A program made the position numbers and the translations under genes. Positions 18,082 through 26,139 of a stretch of DNA of 64,000 nucleotides are shown in pieces. A model generated the notes under the pieces. It was not told the DNA's origin. It ran no database searches and saw only the letters and a list, made by a program, of their open reading frames with translations. The stretch's first letter is position 1; every line of letters starts with the position of its first letter. Source of the stretch: Chthoniobacterales bacterium (GTDB lineage: Bacteria > Verrucomicrobiota > Verrucomicrobiia > Chthoniobacterales > DASVRZ01); NCBI GenBank assembly GCA_039930045.1, contig JBDSQB010000018.1, forward strand, positions 62,001-126,000. The letters run 5' to 3'.

Positions 18082-18965
18082 GGTGTGCTCCTAACATCGA
18101 AATCTAACTCGCGTCGTGCCGTCGGATTGGCGCGCACGTAATCGGCAATCTCTCGCCCACGGGCAAACCAGACGCCGTCTTTTTTCTGCATCGCGCCGAC
18201 CAGATCCTCCAGCAATCGCACGCGCGACGGACGCCCGCTCAACCACGGATGCAACGTTAGTACGAAACAACTCCCAAAGTCGTGCGTCGCCTCAAACTCG
18301 CGCCACCAGAGATCGTAAACTTTTGCGCAATTCTCCGGCACAAAACCCCAGGCCGGATCGGCATTGAAGGCAAACTGCTCCCAATCCTCCAGCATCCATT
18401 GGCCGGGGATTTCGACGAGTCCGTTCGAGTGAAAATAGGGAACATCGTCCCCCATTTCGCTGGCGCAATATTGCACGCCGTGCCGCTCCAACAGCGCTGG
18501 CGTCCACGGGTTGATCTCAAACCACGGCGCACGAAAACCCACGGGCTTTGCGCCGGTGAGCCGGGTGAGAATCTCGATGCTGCGAACGAGAATTTCCTCC
18601 TCCTTTGCTTCGTCCAGACCCGCCAGTTTCTCGTGCAGATAACCATGCAACCCGACTTCGTGCCCTTTGGTTAGGATCGCCTCGACCATCCGTGGGTGAT
18701 TTTCCGCGATGTAGCCCGGAATAAAAAACGTGGCCGGCACAGCCAGATGTTCCAGCAGGCCCAGCAAACGCGGCACGCCGATCTTCGGACCGTACTCGCA
18801 TTGCGACATCAGCGTGCGGCGTTGCGCCAGCGCCGGATCCTCGCTCAGAACGGTCGTCTCGCCATCCACGTCGAAGCAGAGCATGGCTGCGCAGCGGGCG
18901 CCGTCGGGCCAGACAAAACGCGGCTCGGGCAGATAGCGATTTTCATTCAACTTCATCGTCTGCAT
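18078..18965 (-). CDS. Polysaccharide deacetylase/PuuE-type amidohydrolase
   Basis: 295 residues of the NodB fold (CE4-like). The first motif is MLCFDVDGE (Asp dyad); [17 protein letters not shown] and [12 protein letters not shown] (His metal ligands in HGxxH arrangement) follow, as does [10 protein letters not shown]. The order and spacing fit the PuuE-like branch, which hydrolyses the cyclic amide of allantoin rather than sugar N-acetyl groups. It has no signal peptide, so it is cytoplasmic, which also argues against cell-wall deacetylation. The annotated start (18965) overlaps the ATPase gene by 23 bp; [14 protein letters not shown] at 18956 is an alternative start. Confidence 0.7.
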   Translation of the reverse strand: MQTMKLNENRYLPEPRFVWPDGARCAAMLCFDVDGETTVLSEDPALAQRRTLMSQCEYGPKIGVPRLLGLLEHLAVPATFFIPGYIAENHPRMVEAILTKGHEVGLHGYLHEKLAGLDEAKEEEILVRSIEILTRLTGAKPVGFRAPWFEINPWTPALLERHGVQYCASEMGDDVPYFHSNGLVEIPGQWMLEDWEQFAFNADPAWGFVPENCAKVYDLWWREFEATHDFGSCFVLTLHPWLSGRPSRVRLLEDLVGAMQKKDGVWFARGREIADYVRANPTARRELDFDVRSTP

Positions 18966-19845
18966 GGGTCATTCGAATCATCGGCAGCTTGTCTTCCTCG
19001 AAGTTAGTAATAGGATGAATTAGTTCCTCCAGGCGTGCCTTGATCGCTAGGAATTCAGCGGAGATGAAGGCTACCGGAGTGCGCGGACGCGGCACCGGAT
19101 TTTCTATGAACTCGAGCACGCCGCCGGGTGTGCCGCCGAGGACTAAGATGCGATCGGATAAATAAATCGCCTCCTCCAGATCGTGTGTGATGAAGAGAAT
19201 GGTGACGTCCACCTTCTTCCAAATCTGGAGAAGATACGCCTGCATCTGGCAGCGCGTCTGGGCGTCGAGCGCTCCGAATGGCTCGTCCATGATGAGGATG
19301 CGCGGGTTGCCGGCGAGGGCGCGGGCGATGGCGACGCGTTGCTTCATGCCGCCGGAAAGCTCGTGCGGATAGGCATTTTCAAACTTGGAGAGACCGACCA
19401 TGTCGAGCCATTGACGGGCGTCACGATCGGCCTCGTCATGCGACTTGCCCTGCATTTCGAGGCCAAACATGACGTTGCGTCGGACGGTGAGCCACGGAAA
19501 AAGGGTGTAGCCCTGGAAGACCATGCCGCGATCCGGGCCGGGGCCGCCAATGGGTTTGCCGTCGAGCAGCATTTTGCCGCCGCTGGCTTCGTCGAGGCCG
19601 GCCACGATACGAATGAAAGTCGATTTGCCGCAGCCGGAAGGTCCGATAACGGTGACGAATTCGCGGCGATGCACGTCGAGCGAGACGTTGTCAAAAACCA
19701 CGTGCTCCGACCCAGTCGGCCCGTAGGATTTTTTCAGCGAATCGACTGTTAGTATCACCGGACGCTGACGGATGCGCTCGAAGCGCGCGGCGACTTCCGG
19801 CGCGAGCTGCCTGTAGTCGGGGAGTTCCAGCTTAGTGGGCAACAT
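18943..19845 (-). CDS. ABC transporter ATP-binding protein (SsuB/TauB type)
   Basis: 300 residues. Walker [11 protein letters not shown]-loop [10 protein letters not shown], signature [15 protein letters not shown], Walker [13 protein letters not shown] and H-loop FITHDLEEA are all intact. It follows the nitrate/sulfonate/taurine importer pattern. About 30 extra N-terminal residues precede the nucleotide-binding domain. In urea-carboxylase clusters this transporter type takes up urea- or guanidine-like nitrogen compounds (inference). It overlaps the permease gene by 14 bp. Confidence 0.85.
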   Translation of the reverse strand: MLPTKLELPDYRQLAPEVAARFERIRQRPVILTVDSLKKSYGPTGSEHVVFDNVSLDVHRREFVTVIGPSGCGKSTFIRIVAGLDEASGGKMLLDGKPIGGPGPDRGMVFQGYTLFPWLTVRRNVMFGLEMQGKSHDEADRDARQWLDMVGLSKFENAYPHELSGGMKQRVAIARALAGNPRILIMDEPFGALDAQTRCQMQAYLLQIWKKVDVTILFITHDLEEAIYLSDRILVLGGTPGGVLEFIENPVPRPRTPVAFISAEFLAIKARLEELIHPITNFEEDKLPMIRMTHADDEVE

Positions 19846-20896
19846 GGTTCTCCAATTTTGCGGGTGCGCCGCTGGCGGCTTCCATGGCTTTCGGCCAGAG
19901 CGTGGCGGGTTTGTTAGTACGCGTCTTCCGTTTCCAGGGGAAAAGCACGGTGCCGAGCTTCGCTAGAAACAAGTCGGTGCCGAATCCGATGATGCCGATC
20001 ATGGCGATGGCGGCATAGACATTGTCGAAGTTGCGGTAGCGCGCCTGTTGGTTGATGAAGAACGTGATACCCGACATGGTGCCGACGACTTCGGCGACGA
20101 TCAGATAGGTCCACGCCCAGCCGAGCAGGATGCGCATGTCGGTGTAAATTTCCGTGATGGACGCGGGGATGATGACGCGAAAGACGAGTTTCATTCGATT
20201 GGCACCAAGCGTTTGCGCGGCCTCGATCAGAGCGGGATCGACTTTGCGGACGGTGTTAGCAATCACTAGTACTTGCTGGAAAAAGGTGCCGACGAAAATG
20301 ATGGCGATCTTCGGTCCATCGTCGATTCCTAATATCGCCACGCACAATGCGCCAAAAGCGGGCGCGGGCAGGTAGCGAAAAAATTCAATGAATGGCTCCT
20401 GCAATTTCGCAATGAACCTATAGGTGCCGCAGAGGATTCCGAGTGGAACGCCGAGCATTGAAGACAGAAAAAAGCCCCAGCAAATCGTGCGAATGCTATG
20501 GCCGAGCGACTCGTGGAGCCAGGGTTCGTTCGGGAGTCGCGGTGGTGTCTTGAATGCCGTGTAAAAAGCGCGTCCGACCGCGCCGGGCGAGGGGAGATAG
20601 ACCGGATTGACGCGATGACCTTCTGCAGGCGCGCCGTGATTGAGGAGCATTTTTGCGTTCTCATCGGAGAAGACCTCCCGCTGCACGTCCATGTCCTCGA
20701 TGAAGTAGTCGACGTCTCCCGGCGATGTGATGCGTACTAACGGATGCCACATACATGGCATATAGGAAACGAGAGCCCAGAGGGCCAGAGGCAGAACAAA
20801 AGACAAGATGGTTAGGACCATGCGCCGTTGTGGCGGCAGTTCCTTTTTCAATCCCAGCCAGTCGCCTCCAGCCGCTCCGGGTGCCCGGTAGTTCAT
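19832..20896 (-). CDS. ABC transporter permease (SsuC/TauC type)
   Basis: 354 residues with an N-terminal helix at about 27-45. A roughly 90-residue soluble insertion ending in [16 protein letters not shown] follows, then five or six helices with the EAA-loop pattern [22 protein letters not shown] (in pieces). The insertion after helix 1 is typical of the permease found beside urea carboxylase genes. It works in the cytoplasmic membrane with the adjacent ATPase and binding protein. It starts 4 bp after the binding-protein gene. Confidence 0.82.
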   Translation of the reverse strand: MNYRAPGAAGGDWLGLKKELPPQRRMVLTILSFVLPLALWALVSYMPCMWHPLVRITSPGDVDYFIEDMDVQREVFSDENAKMLLNHGAPAEGHRVNPVYLPSPGAVGRAFYTAFKTPPRLPNEPWLHESLGHSIRTICWGFFLSSMLGVPLGILCGTYRFIAKLQEPFIEFFRYLPAPAFGALCVAILGIDDGPKIAIIFVGTFFQQVLVIANTVRKVDPALIEAAQTLGANRMKLVFRVIIPASITEIYTDMRILLGWAWTYLIVAEVVGTMSGITFFINQQARYRNFDNVYAAIAMIGIIGFGTDLFLAKLGTVLFPWKRKTRTNKPATLWPKAMEAASGAPAKLENHVAH

Positions 20897-20900
20897 TGTT

Positions 20901-21869
20901 CTATTTCAAACCTTCGACGATGGAAGGGGCGAGATAGCTCGCTGGCTTCTGCGAATCCTTGTAAACCTTGTTGTCCAGATTGAACTGGTTGCCGATGGCC
21001 ATCGATCCATAGATGGAGTCAAGTCCATCGCCTTTTTTGAAGGCGGTCTTGGCCTCGGCGACTGTTAGGAAGTGCGTGCCGGGAATGTTCTTGGCATAGT
21101 CGGCTGCATCAGCCCCGACTTTAGCGGCCATGATTTTAACAGCATCGTCCATCGTCTTGGGATCTTTCAAATAGTCCACGCATTTGTAGTAGATAGCGGT
21201 GACTTTCGCCCAGTCCTCCTTGTGCTTGGCGTAGCTGGTCGGGTTGACGGCCAGAACGTCGTAGATCAGGCCCTTGGCGTCGGCGCTGGTGAAGAGTGGC
21301 TTGGAACCGGCGACCTGCTTGAGCGCCTGACCGGAGCTGGGATACCATGCGCCGATGGCCGACACTTTTCCGGAAGCTAGTACCTGCGGAGTGTCGTTGG
21401 TGGGAGTCGTGACCAGCTCAACGTCGGACTGAGTCATGCCGTTGCGCTTGAGGGCTTCTAACAGCAGCAAGTGCTCGACGAGCGTCACTTCGATGCCGAT
21501 TTTTTTGCCTTTCAGATCCTTGATGGAGTCAATGCCGGGAGCGCCGACGATCATGTCGCTGCCCTCGCTGTAATCCAGCAGGGTGATGATCTTGCTTTTG
21601 GCTCCCGTGGCCCCAGTGACCAAGGCGTCAGTTGCGACGACGCAAACTGCATCCACCTTGTTGGCGGAATATGCGTCGAGCGATGGCAGATAGTCGAACC
21701 AGGCAAGTTCGACATCGAGGCCAGCCTCCTTGAACCAGCCTTTTTGTTTGGCGACTTCGAGCACGGTGTAACCCGGCCAGTCGGAGTAGGCGATTTTTAG
21801 TGGCTCGGCTTGCAGCGCCGTGCCGAGCAAGGCCGCAGTCGCGGTTATGAGCAGTGTTTTTAGTTTCAT
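20901..21869 (-). CDS. ABC transporter substrate-binding protein (SsuA/NMT1-like)
   Basis: 322 residues with a signal peptide (MKLKTLLITATAALLGTALQA). The mature start EPLKIAYSDWPGYTVLEVAKQKGWF is typical of periplasmic type II binding proteins of the NMT1/SsuA family. DLKGKKIGIEVTLVEHLLL forms the second lobe hinge. Expected ligands are small nitrogen or sulfur compounds; the carboxylase cluster suggests a guanidino or ureido compound. There is only a 31-bp gap to the glutamine synthetase stop, so the gene is inside the operon. Confidence 0.82.
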   Translation of the reverse strand: MKLKTLLITATAALLGTALQAEPLKIAYSDWPGYTVLEVAKQKGWFKEAGLDVELAWFDYLPSLDAYSANKVDAVCVVATDALVTGATGAKSKIITLLDYSEGSDMIVGAPGIDSIKDLKGKKIGIEVTLVEHLLLLEALKRNGMTQSDVELVTTPTNDTPQVLASGKVSAIGAWYPSSGQALKQVAGSKPLFTSADAKGLIYDVLAVNPTSYAKHKEDWAKVTAIYYKCVDYLKDPKTMDDAVKIMAAKVGADAADYAKNIPGTHFLTVAEAKTAFKKGDGLDSIYGSMAIGNQFNLDNKVYKDSQKPASYLAPSIVEGLK

Positions 21870-21900
21870 TGTATTGGTTGGTTGCGGTTGTTTGTTTTGG

Positions 21901-23261
21901 TTAGAAAAGACGGGCGTATTTGTCCGTTTCCCATTGACTGATGGATTGATGATAGTCCTCCCACTCGGCGCGTTTGTAGGTGATGAATTCCTTCTTCAGC
22001 GCCTCTCCCAGCACTTCGCCGGTGAATGGATCATCCTCGAATGCCTGGACGGCTTCGCCCAATGTTTTCGGAAGCGGTTGCACACCACGCACGGCCAGCT
22101 CGGCGTCGGTGAACTCATAGAGATTTTCCGTCTGTGGAAAACCCGGATCGAGGTTTTCGCGAATGCCCTGCAACCCGGCGGCGAGAACGAGCGCGCCAGC
22201 CAGATAGGGATTGCAACTGGAGTCTGCGTTGCGCGATTCGCAGCGGCCACCGCCCATCGGGACGCGAACGGAATTGGTGCGATTGTTAGTGCCAAAGGAA
22301 TTGAACACCGGAGCCCAGGAGTAGTAACCCATCGCGCCTTTGCGAATGAGGCGTTTATAGCTGTTCACCGTCGGGGCGAACGCGGCGCACAAGGCCCGGC
22401 CATGACGCAGGATGCCAGCGATAAAGTAGTAACCCAGAGGAGAAAGCCCGAGGCCGTATTGGTCCGGGCCATCACCGGATTTGAAGAGATTGGCACCCGT
22501 TTTCAAGTCAGCAAGAGACATATTGAAGTGCGCTCCGTTGCCTGTTTTATCCGCAAATGCTTCGGCATGAAGGTCGCCAGAAGTCCCTCATCAGCTGCAT
22601 ATTTCTTGGCCAGCAACCGGAAGAAAATAAAGCGGTCGGCCATGGTGAGTCCGTCAGCGAATTTGAAGTCGAATTCAAATTGCGAGTTGCCGTCCTCGTG
22701 ATCAAAGGAATACAAGTCCCAGCCCAGGTCGTTGATCGTGGTCGCCACACGATCCACCAGTCCGAACACATCGAGGAAGCGTTTCAGGTCGTAGCAGCTC
22801 TTCATTAAATCGTCGTCCTTGTTAGGAACGACCAGCTTCCCGACTTCATCCAATTTCAGAAAATAAACCTCACACTCGATGCCGAGGTTAAAGGAAAACC
22901 CCATCGCCTCCGCCTCGGCCAGAACCTTCTTAAAAGCCACCCGCGTACTAACAGGATAAGGCTCGCCATGGAAGGTGTTGTCCGCGGGATACCACATCAC
23001 CTCGCGCTGCCAGGGGAGTTGTACTCCGCGCTCCAGATCGGGAACACTGGCGATCTCATCGTCATTCGGAGACTGCCCCAAACCATCCAGGGCATAGCCG
23101 GTGTAAAGCTCGGAGCCTTTCGCAAAATCCACGAAGTGAGAAACCGGCACGACCTTGCCTTTGGGAACGCCATGCAGATCGACGTAGGCGCCGATGCAGT
23201 ATTTCACACCCTTCGATGTTAGATCGGTCTGAATCGTCTGGAGTTCGCTATCGGTCTTCAT
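21901..23261 (-). pseudogene. Glutamine synthetase (GlnT-like) with a one-base frameshift
   Basis: Two abutting frames together give one glutamine synthetase of about 453 residues. The first frame, from ATG 23261, covers the N-terminal beta-grasp and the start of the catalytic domain ([11 protein letters not shown]) up to LLATFMPK. The second frame, ending at 21901, resumes with [18 protein letters not shown] and ends DKYARLF. Between them, near 22555-22561, one base is missing: AAGCATTT stands where an AAG-CC-N-TTT reading is expected for the conserved MPKPF. Either the gene is newly broken or this is a sequencing error, because all other sites look intact, including NSYKRL and the arginine-rich [15 protein letters not shown]. 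The role would be ammonia capture by the operon. Confidence 0.85.
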
Positions 23262-23262
23262 G

Positions 23263-24033
23263 TTAGACAGGAGCAAAATAGCTGTGCGCGAGAGGAGGTT
23301 GCTCTTTCAAAGCCGCGCGAAGCTGACTGCTCAAGGCGCTCACCATTTCCGCAAATAGTTCGCGTCCCTCACGCTCGCTCGCCTGGGAGGGAAGGCCGGT
23401 GACGCCGTTCAAGCTCGTGTGATTAACTGGATGAACAAAAAATAATCCGCCGGTGCGATCCGGATCATCGGCAATGGCTAGTTTCTCCAATCGAACGTGA
23501 CCCGGCTCCAACTCTAGCATCAGTGAAGTCTCCGCGCGATTGGCATGCCAGTCCGCCGCATCCGAGGAAAAGATGCTAGCTATGTTAATCGTCACATCGC
23601 CCACGTTGCGAATGGCCAGCATCAAGTCATCGAAGCGGCTGCGCAAAATCTCCACGGCACAACGGAGCGGAGCATGGTTAGTTACATGGCCATTAATAAT
23701 GATGAGCCGACGCACCGCAGACGCGTAGGCCCATTCGCCAATCTGGACAATCACCTCAATCAACGTCTGCGGATGGAGTGAAATTGTTCCTGGCCAGCGC
23801 TGCGAATGACCGAGTGAACATCCGTAATGCAAGGTCGGCAAAACCGGAATGCCCGTCTCCGCCGAGACCGCGTGGGCCAGACGCTCGGCCGTAATGGAAT
23901 CCACTGAGGTCGTCAGATGCGGTCCGTGCTGCTCGGTCGCGCCCACGGGCAATAACGCGGCGTCCATTCCCGAGGCCGTCAGTGCGCCGACCTCCCCCCA
24001 AGTCATGGATTGCCAAAGGACAGGAGCGCTCAT
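23263..24033 (-). CDS. Creatininase-family amidohydrolase
   Basis: 256 residues of the creatininase/ArfB/MftE fold. Metal-ligand motifs visible are [13 protein letters not shown] (Glu, His), INGHVTNH (variant of the usual NGHGGN) and [15 protein letters not shown] (Glu). Family members hydrolyse cyclic or linear amides such as creatinine or formamides with two metals. The gene heads the leftward operon. I chose ATG 24033 because the 72 codons upstream lack family similarity and overlap the regulatory region. The altered NGHxxN motif suggests a substrate other than creatinine; an allophanate- or ureide-type amide is possible but unproven. Confidence 0.72.
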   Translation of the reverse strand: MSAPVLWQSMTWGEVGALTASGMDAALLPVGATEQHGPHLTTSVDSITAERLAHAVSAETGIPVLPTLHYGCSLGHSQRWPGTISLHPQTLIEVIVQIGEWAYASAVRRLIIINGHVTNHAPLRCAVEILRSRFDDLMLAIRNVGDVTINIASIFSSDAADWHANRAETSLMLELEPGHVRLEKLAIADDPDRTGGLFFVHPVNHTSLNGVTGLPSQASEREGRELFAEMVSALSSQLRAALKEQPPLAHSYFAPV

Positions 24034-24169
24034 GGCTGGCGGGACTGCTGAAATGTGAGTCGGACTTTCAATTCGCCCGGTCCGATTGCAATCCCTGTGC
24101 CAACCTTGTGTCTCCGCTGATAAAACCTGCGGATGCCTGTGATGTTTCTGATTTGAACTAGCGCGAGCC

Positions 24170-24231
24170 TCATACAAACTGCTCACAAATTCATACACTG
24201 CGCAAAAACAGCCATGAGCTTGCGCAAAAAC
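24170..24231. repeat. Three helically phased ~21-bp imperfect direct repeats
   Basis: TCATAC occurs at 24170-24175 and 24191-24196 (21 bp apart), and TGCGCAAAAAC at 24199-24209 and 24221-24231 (22 bp apart). Read together they form three overlapping units of about two helical turns each. Such phasing is typical of binding arrays for dimeric activators. TCATAC is also the right half-site of the NikR operator consensus. The array is about 140-200 bp upstream of the creatininase start and 100-165 bp upstream of the NikR-like start. Confidence 0.45.
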
Positions 24232-24254
24232 GACCGGGTTCCATTCCATTCACA

Positions 24255-24282
24255 GTATGAAGTACCAGATGGAAAGTAATAC
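24255..24282. promoter_or_regulatory. NikR-type operator GTATGA-N16-TAATAC
   Basis: The left half GTATGA is at 24255-24260 and the right half TAATAC at 24277-24282, with exactly 16 bp between. The E. coli NikR consensus is GTATGA-N16-TCATAC, so 11 of 12 contact bases match. The site ends 51 bp before the start of the NikR-like gene, where it could overlap the promoter, suggesting autoregulation of the rightward operon. Confidence 0.65.
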
Positions 24283-24333
24283 TTGACGAAAGTCTCCTCC
24301 GCTTGCACAAGAAGTGCTTTCCGCCAGATCTGT

Positions 24334-24780
24334 ATGCCTGCCCCAACCTCAAAAAAAGAAGCGAACTCCACCCGGTTTACAATTTCGCTTCCCGCCGGTC
24401 TCTTCGGCGAATTGGACGAAATGGTCGAGGAACGGGGGTTCGCCAGCCGCTCGGAAGCCATCTCCAAAATGATCAGCGAGCAGCTCGTGCAGCATAAACA
24501 AGCTCTCGGCAAAAAAATCATGGCCGGCACCATTACACTCATTTACGACCACGCCAAAGCCGGGCTCGCCACCAAGCTCCTCAGCATCCAGCACAAGTGG
24601 CTCAAGGAAGTCATTTCCTCGCAGCGCGTGCATCTGGAAAATCACCACAGTCTCGAGGTGCTGCTCGTGCAGGGGCCCGGCTATCGGTTGAAACAAATCG
24701 CCGCCGAACTCATCTCCTGCAAGGGCGTCCAGCACGGTTATCTAACAGTCACCTCCACCATTATTCCACCGATTTACTAA
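24334..24780 (+). CDS. NikR-like ribbon-helix-helix regulator with altered nickel site
   Basis: 148 residues. An N-terminal ribbon-helix-helix (STRFTISLPAGLFGELDEM then FASRSEAISKMI) is followed by an ACT-like NikR C-terminal domain ending KGVQHGYLTVT. The four E. coli NikR nickel ligands (H76, H87, H89, C95) align with H87, R98, H100 and S106 here, so two of four are lost while spacing is conserved. The protein should bind NikR-like DNA but not nickel in the square-planar manner. It is translationally coupled (ATG overlaps its stop) to the DUF1989 pair, so it probably regulates this cluster. ATG 24334 is chosen because the upstream 17 codons are unrelated to the family. Confidence 0.82.
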   Translation: MPAPTSKKEANSTRFTISLPAGLFGELDEMVEERGFASRSEAISKMISEQLVQHKQALGKKIMAGTITLIYDHAKAGLATKLLSIQHKWLKEVISSQRVHLENHHSLEVLLVQGPGYRLKQIAAELISCKGVQHGYLTVTSTIIPPIY

Positions 24781-25499
24781 TGATAGATCTGACTTTGATT
24801 CGATTCGAGGAAATCGTTCCCGCCGGTGCGAATTGGTCGCACGTCCTTAAGCGCGGAACTACCCTGCGCATCACTAACATCGAGAGCGGAGCCAATGTGT
24901 CCGCGCTTTTCTACAACTTCGAATTGCCCAGCGAACGCCTGAATCTTCCCGACACGCTCAAGTGCCAGCACACCGCCAAGCTAACCACCGGCCATTGCCT
25001 CTACTCCGACATGGGCCGTATTCTCGTCTCGATTACCGCCGACACCTGCGGCTGGCACGATCCGCTCGCGGGAGTTTCCAATGTTAGTATCGTACGCGAC
25101 AAGTATGGCGAGGCGAACTATCAAACCGCCAGAAACGGCTGGTATCGCAACGGCCGCGACAACTTTCTAACCGAGCTGGGAAAATACGACATGGGCGAGC
25201 GCGATCTGACGATGAATGTTAACTTTTTTCAGAAAGTCAGCGTCGATGAACTGGGGAAAATGGTTTATCACGCCGGACATTCTGGAGCCGGGGAATACGT
25301 CGATCTCCGCTCCGAAATGAACACGCTGGTCGTGCTGAACACGGCCATTCATCCACTCGATTCCACGTCTATTTATTCTCCGAAGCCGGTGCATCTAACC
25401 ATCTTCAGTTCTCCGCCGCCTGCCGCGGATGATTTCTGCCGGACACTCTGCCCGGAAAATGAGCGCGGTTTCATTCTCACCGAACGCTATTTTCTATGA
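24780..25499 (+). CDS. DUF1989 protein, urea-carboxylase-associated/carboxyguanidine deiminase subunit (longer paralogue)
   Basis: 239 residues of the DUF1989 family. Motifs are [32 protein letters not shown] and the C-terminal [15 protein letters not shown]. Proteins once called urea amidolyase-associated proteins were shown in other bacteria to form a two-subunit carboxyguanidine deiminase (CgdAB), converting carboxyguanidine to allophanate. This one has CGWHDPL but lacks the downstream cysteines of its partner, consistent with a division of labour between subunits. The start overlaps the regulator's stop (TAATG), and the next gene overlaps by 4 bp. Confidence 0.8.
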   Translation: MIDLTLIRFEEIVPAGANWSHVLKRGTTLRITNIESGANVSALFYNFELPSERLNLPDTLKCQHTAKLTTGHCLYSDMGRILVSITADTCGWHDPLAGVSNVSIVRDKYGEANYQTARNGWYRNGRDNFLTELGKYDMGERDLTMNVNFFQKVSVDELGKMVYHAGHSGAGEYVDLRSEMNTLVVLNTAIHPLDSTSIYSPKPVHLTIFSSPPPAADDFCRTLCPENERGFILTERYFL

Positions 25500-26137
25500 G
25501 CGTACTCACCGAAAGCACCCTGAATCCAGCGGACGCCATTTACGATTTCACGTTGCTGGCCGGCGATCCGTGGCTCTTTGAAATCAAACGCGGGCAAACA
25601 CTGCGCATCTTCGATTTGGAGGGAAATCAAGCCGCCGACACGCTCTTCTACAATGCCCGGGACCAGGCCGACCGCTACAGCGCGCAGGACACGATTCGCG
25701 AGCAAGGCGCGCTCTATCTAACCACGGGAACGCAACTCATTTCCACTCGCGGAAACGTCCTTCTAACCATCACCGCCGATACCTGCGGACGCCACGACAC
25801 CCTCGGTGGCGCGTGCGCCTGCGAGAGCAATATGGTGCGCTACGCCATCGAGAAACGCTCCATGCACGCCTGTCGCGACGTGTTCCTGCGAGGTCTGCGC
25901 CAATGGCGACCGCAATGGAGCAAACGCGACATCACGCATAACATCAATTTTTTCATGAACGTCCCGGTGACTCCCGATGGCGGACTCACCTTCGAGGATG
26001 GCGTCTCCGGCCCCGGTCGCTATGTGGAAATGCGCGCCGAGATGGACGTCGTCTGCCTCATCTCAAATTGTCCGCAACTCAACAACCCTTGCAACGCCTA
26101 CAACCCGACTCCGATTCGATTGTTAGTCTGGGACTGA
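25496..26137 (+). CDS. DUF1989 protein, urea-carboxylase-associated/carboxyguanidine deiminase subunit (shorter paralogue)
   Basis: 213 residues, paralogous to the preceding gene. It has [36 protein letters not shown] and the cysteine cluster [16 protein letters not shown], which fits a zinc site, and ends [15 protein letters not shown]. It is expected to pair with the upstream paralogue as the heteromeric deiminase of the guanidine carboxylation pathway. The 4-bp overlap upstream and 2-bp gap to the carboxylase gene place it firmly in the operon. Confidence 0.82.
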   Translation: MSVLTESTLNPADAIYDFTLLAGDPWLFEIKRGQTLRIFDLEGNQAADTLFYNARDQADRYSAQDTIREQGALYLTTGTQLISTRGNVLLTITADTCGRHDTLGGACACESNMVRYAIEKRSMHACRDVFLRGLRQWRPQWSKRDITHNINFFMNVPVTPDGGLTFEDGVSGPGRYVEMRAEMDVVCLISNCPQLNNPCNAYNPTPIRLLVWD

Positions 26138-26139
26138 TC

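Larger units (their letters stand above)
24034..24333. promoter_or_regulatory. Divergent intergenic hub of the nitrogen cluster
   Basis: 300 bp without a gene, separating the leftward nine-gene operon from the rightward NikR-like/carboxylase operon. It is more AT-rich than its flanks. It holds three phased direct-repeat units at 24170-24231 and a NikR-type operator at 24255-24282. I saw no guanidine riboswitch hallmark (ykkC-type conserved stretches or mini-ykkC ACGR hairpin pair) on either strand by eye. Confidence 0.6.

Noticed and set aside
24034-24333. Guanidine riboswitch (ykkC, mini-ykkC) upstream of the DUF1989/carboxylase operon
   Set aside because: Expected from the pathway, but none of the conserved stretches or paired ACGR-loop hairpins could be found on either strand. 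The region is better explained by protein-binding dyads.
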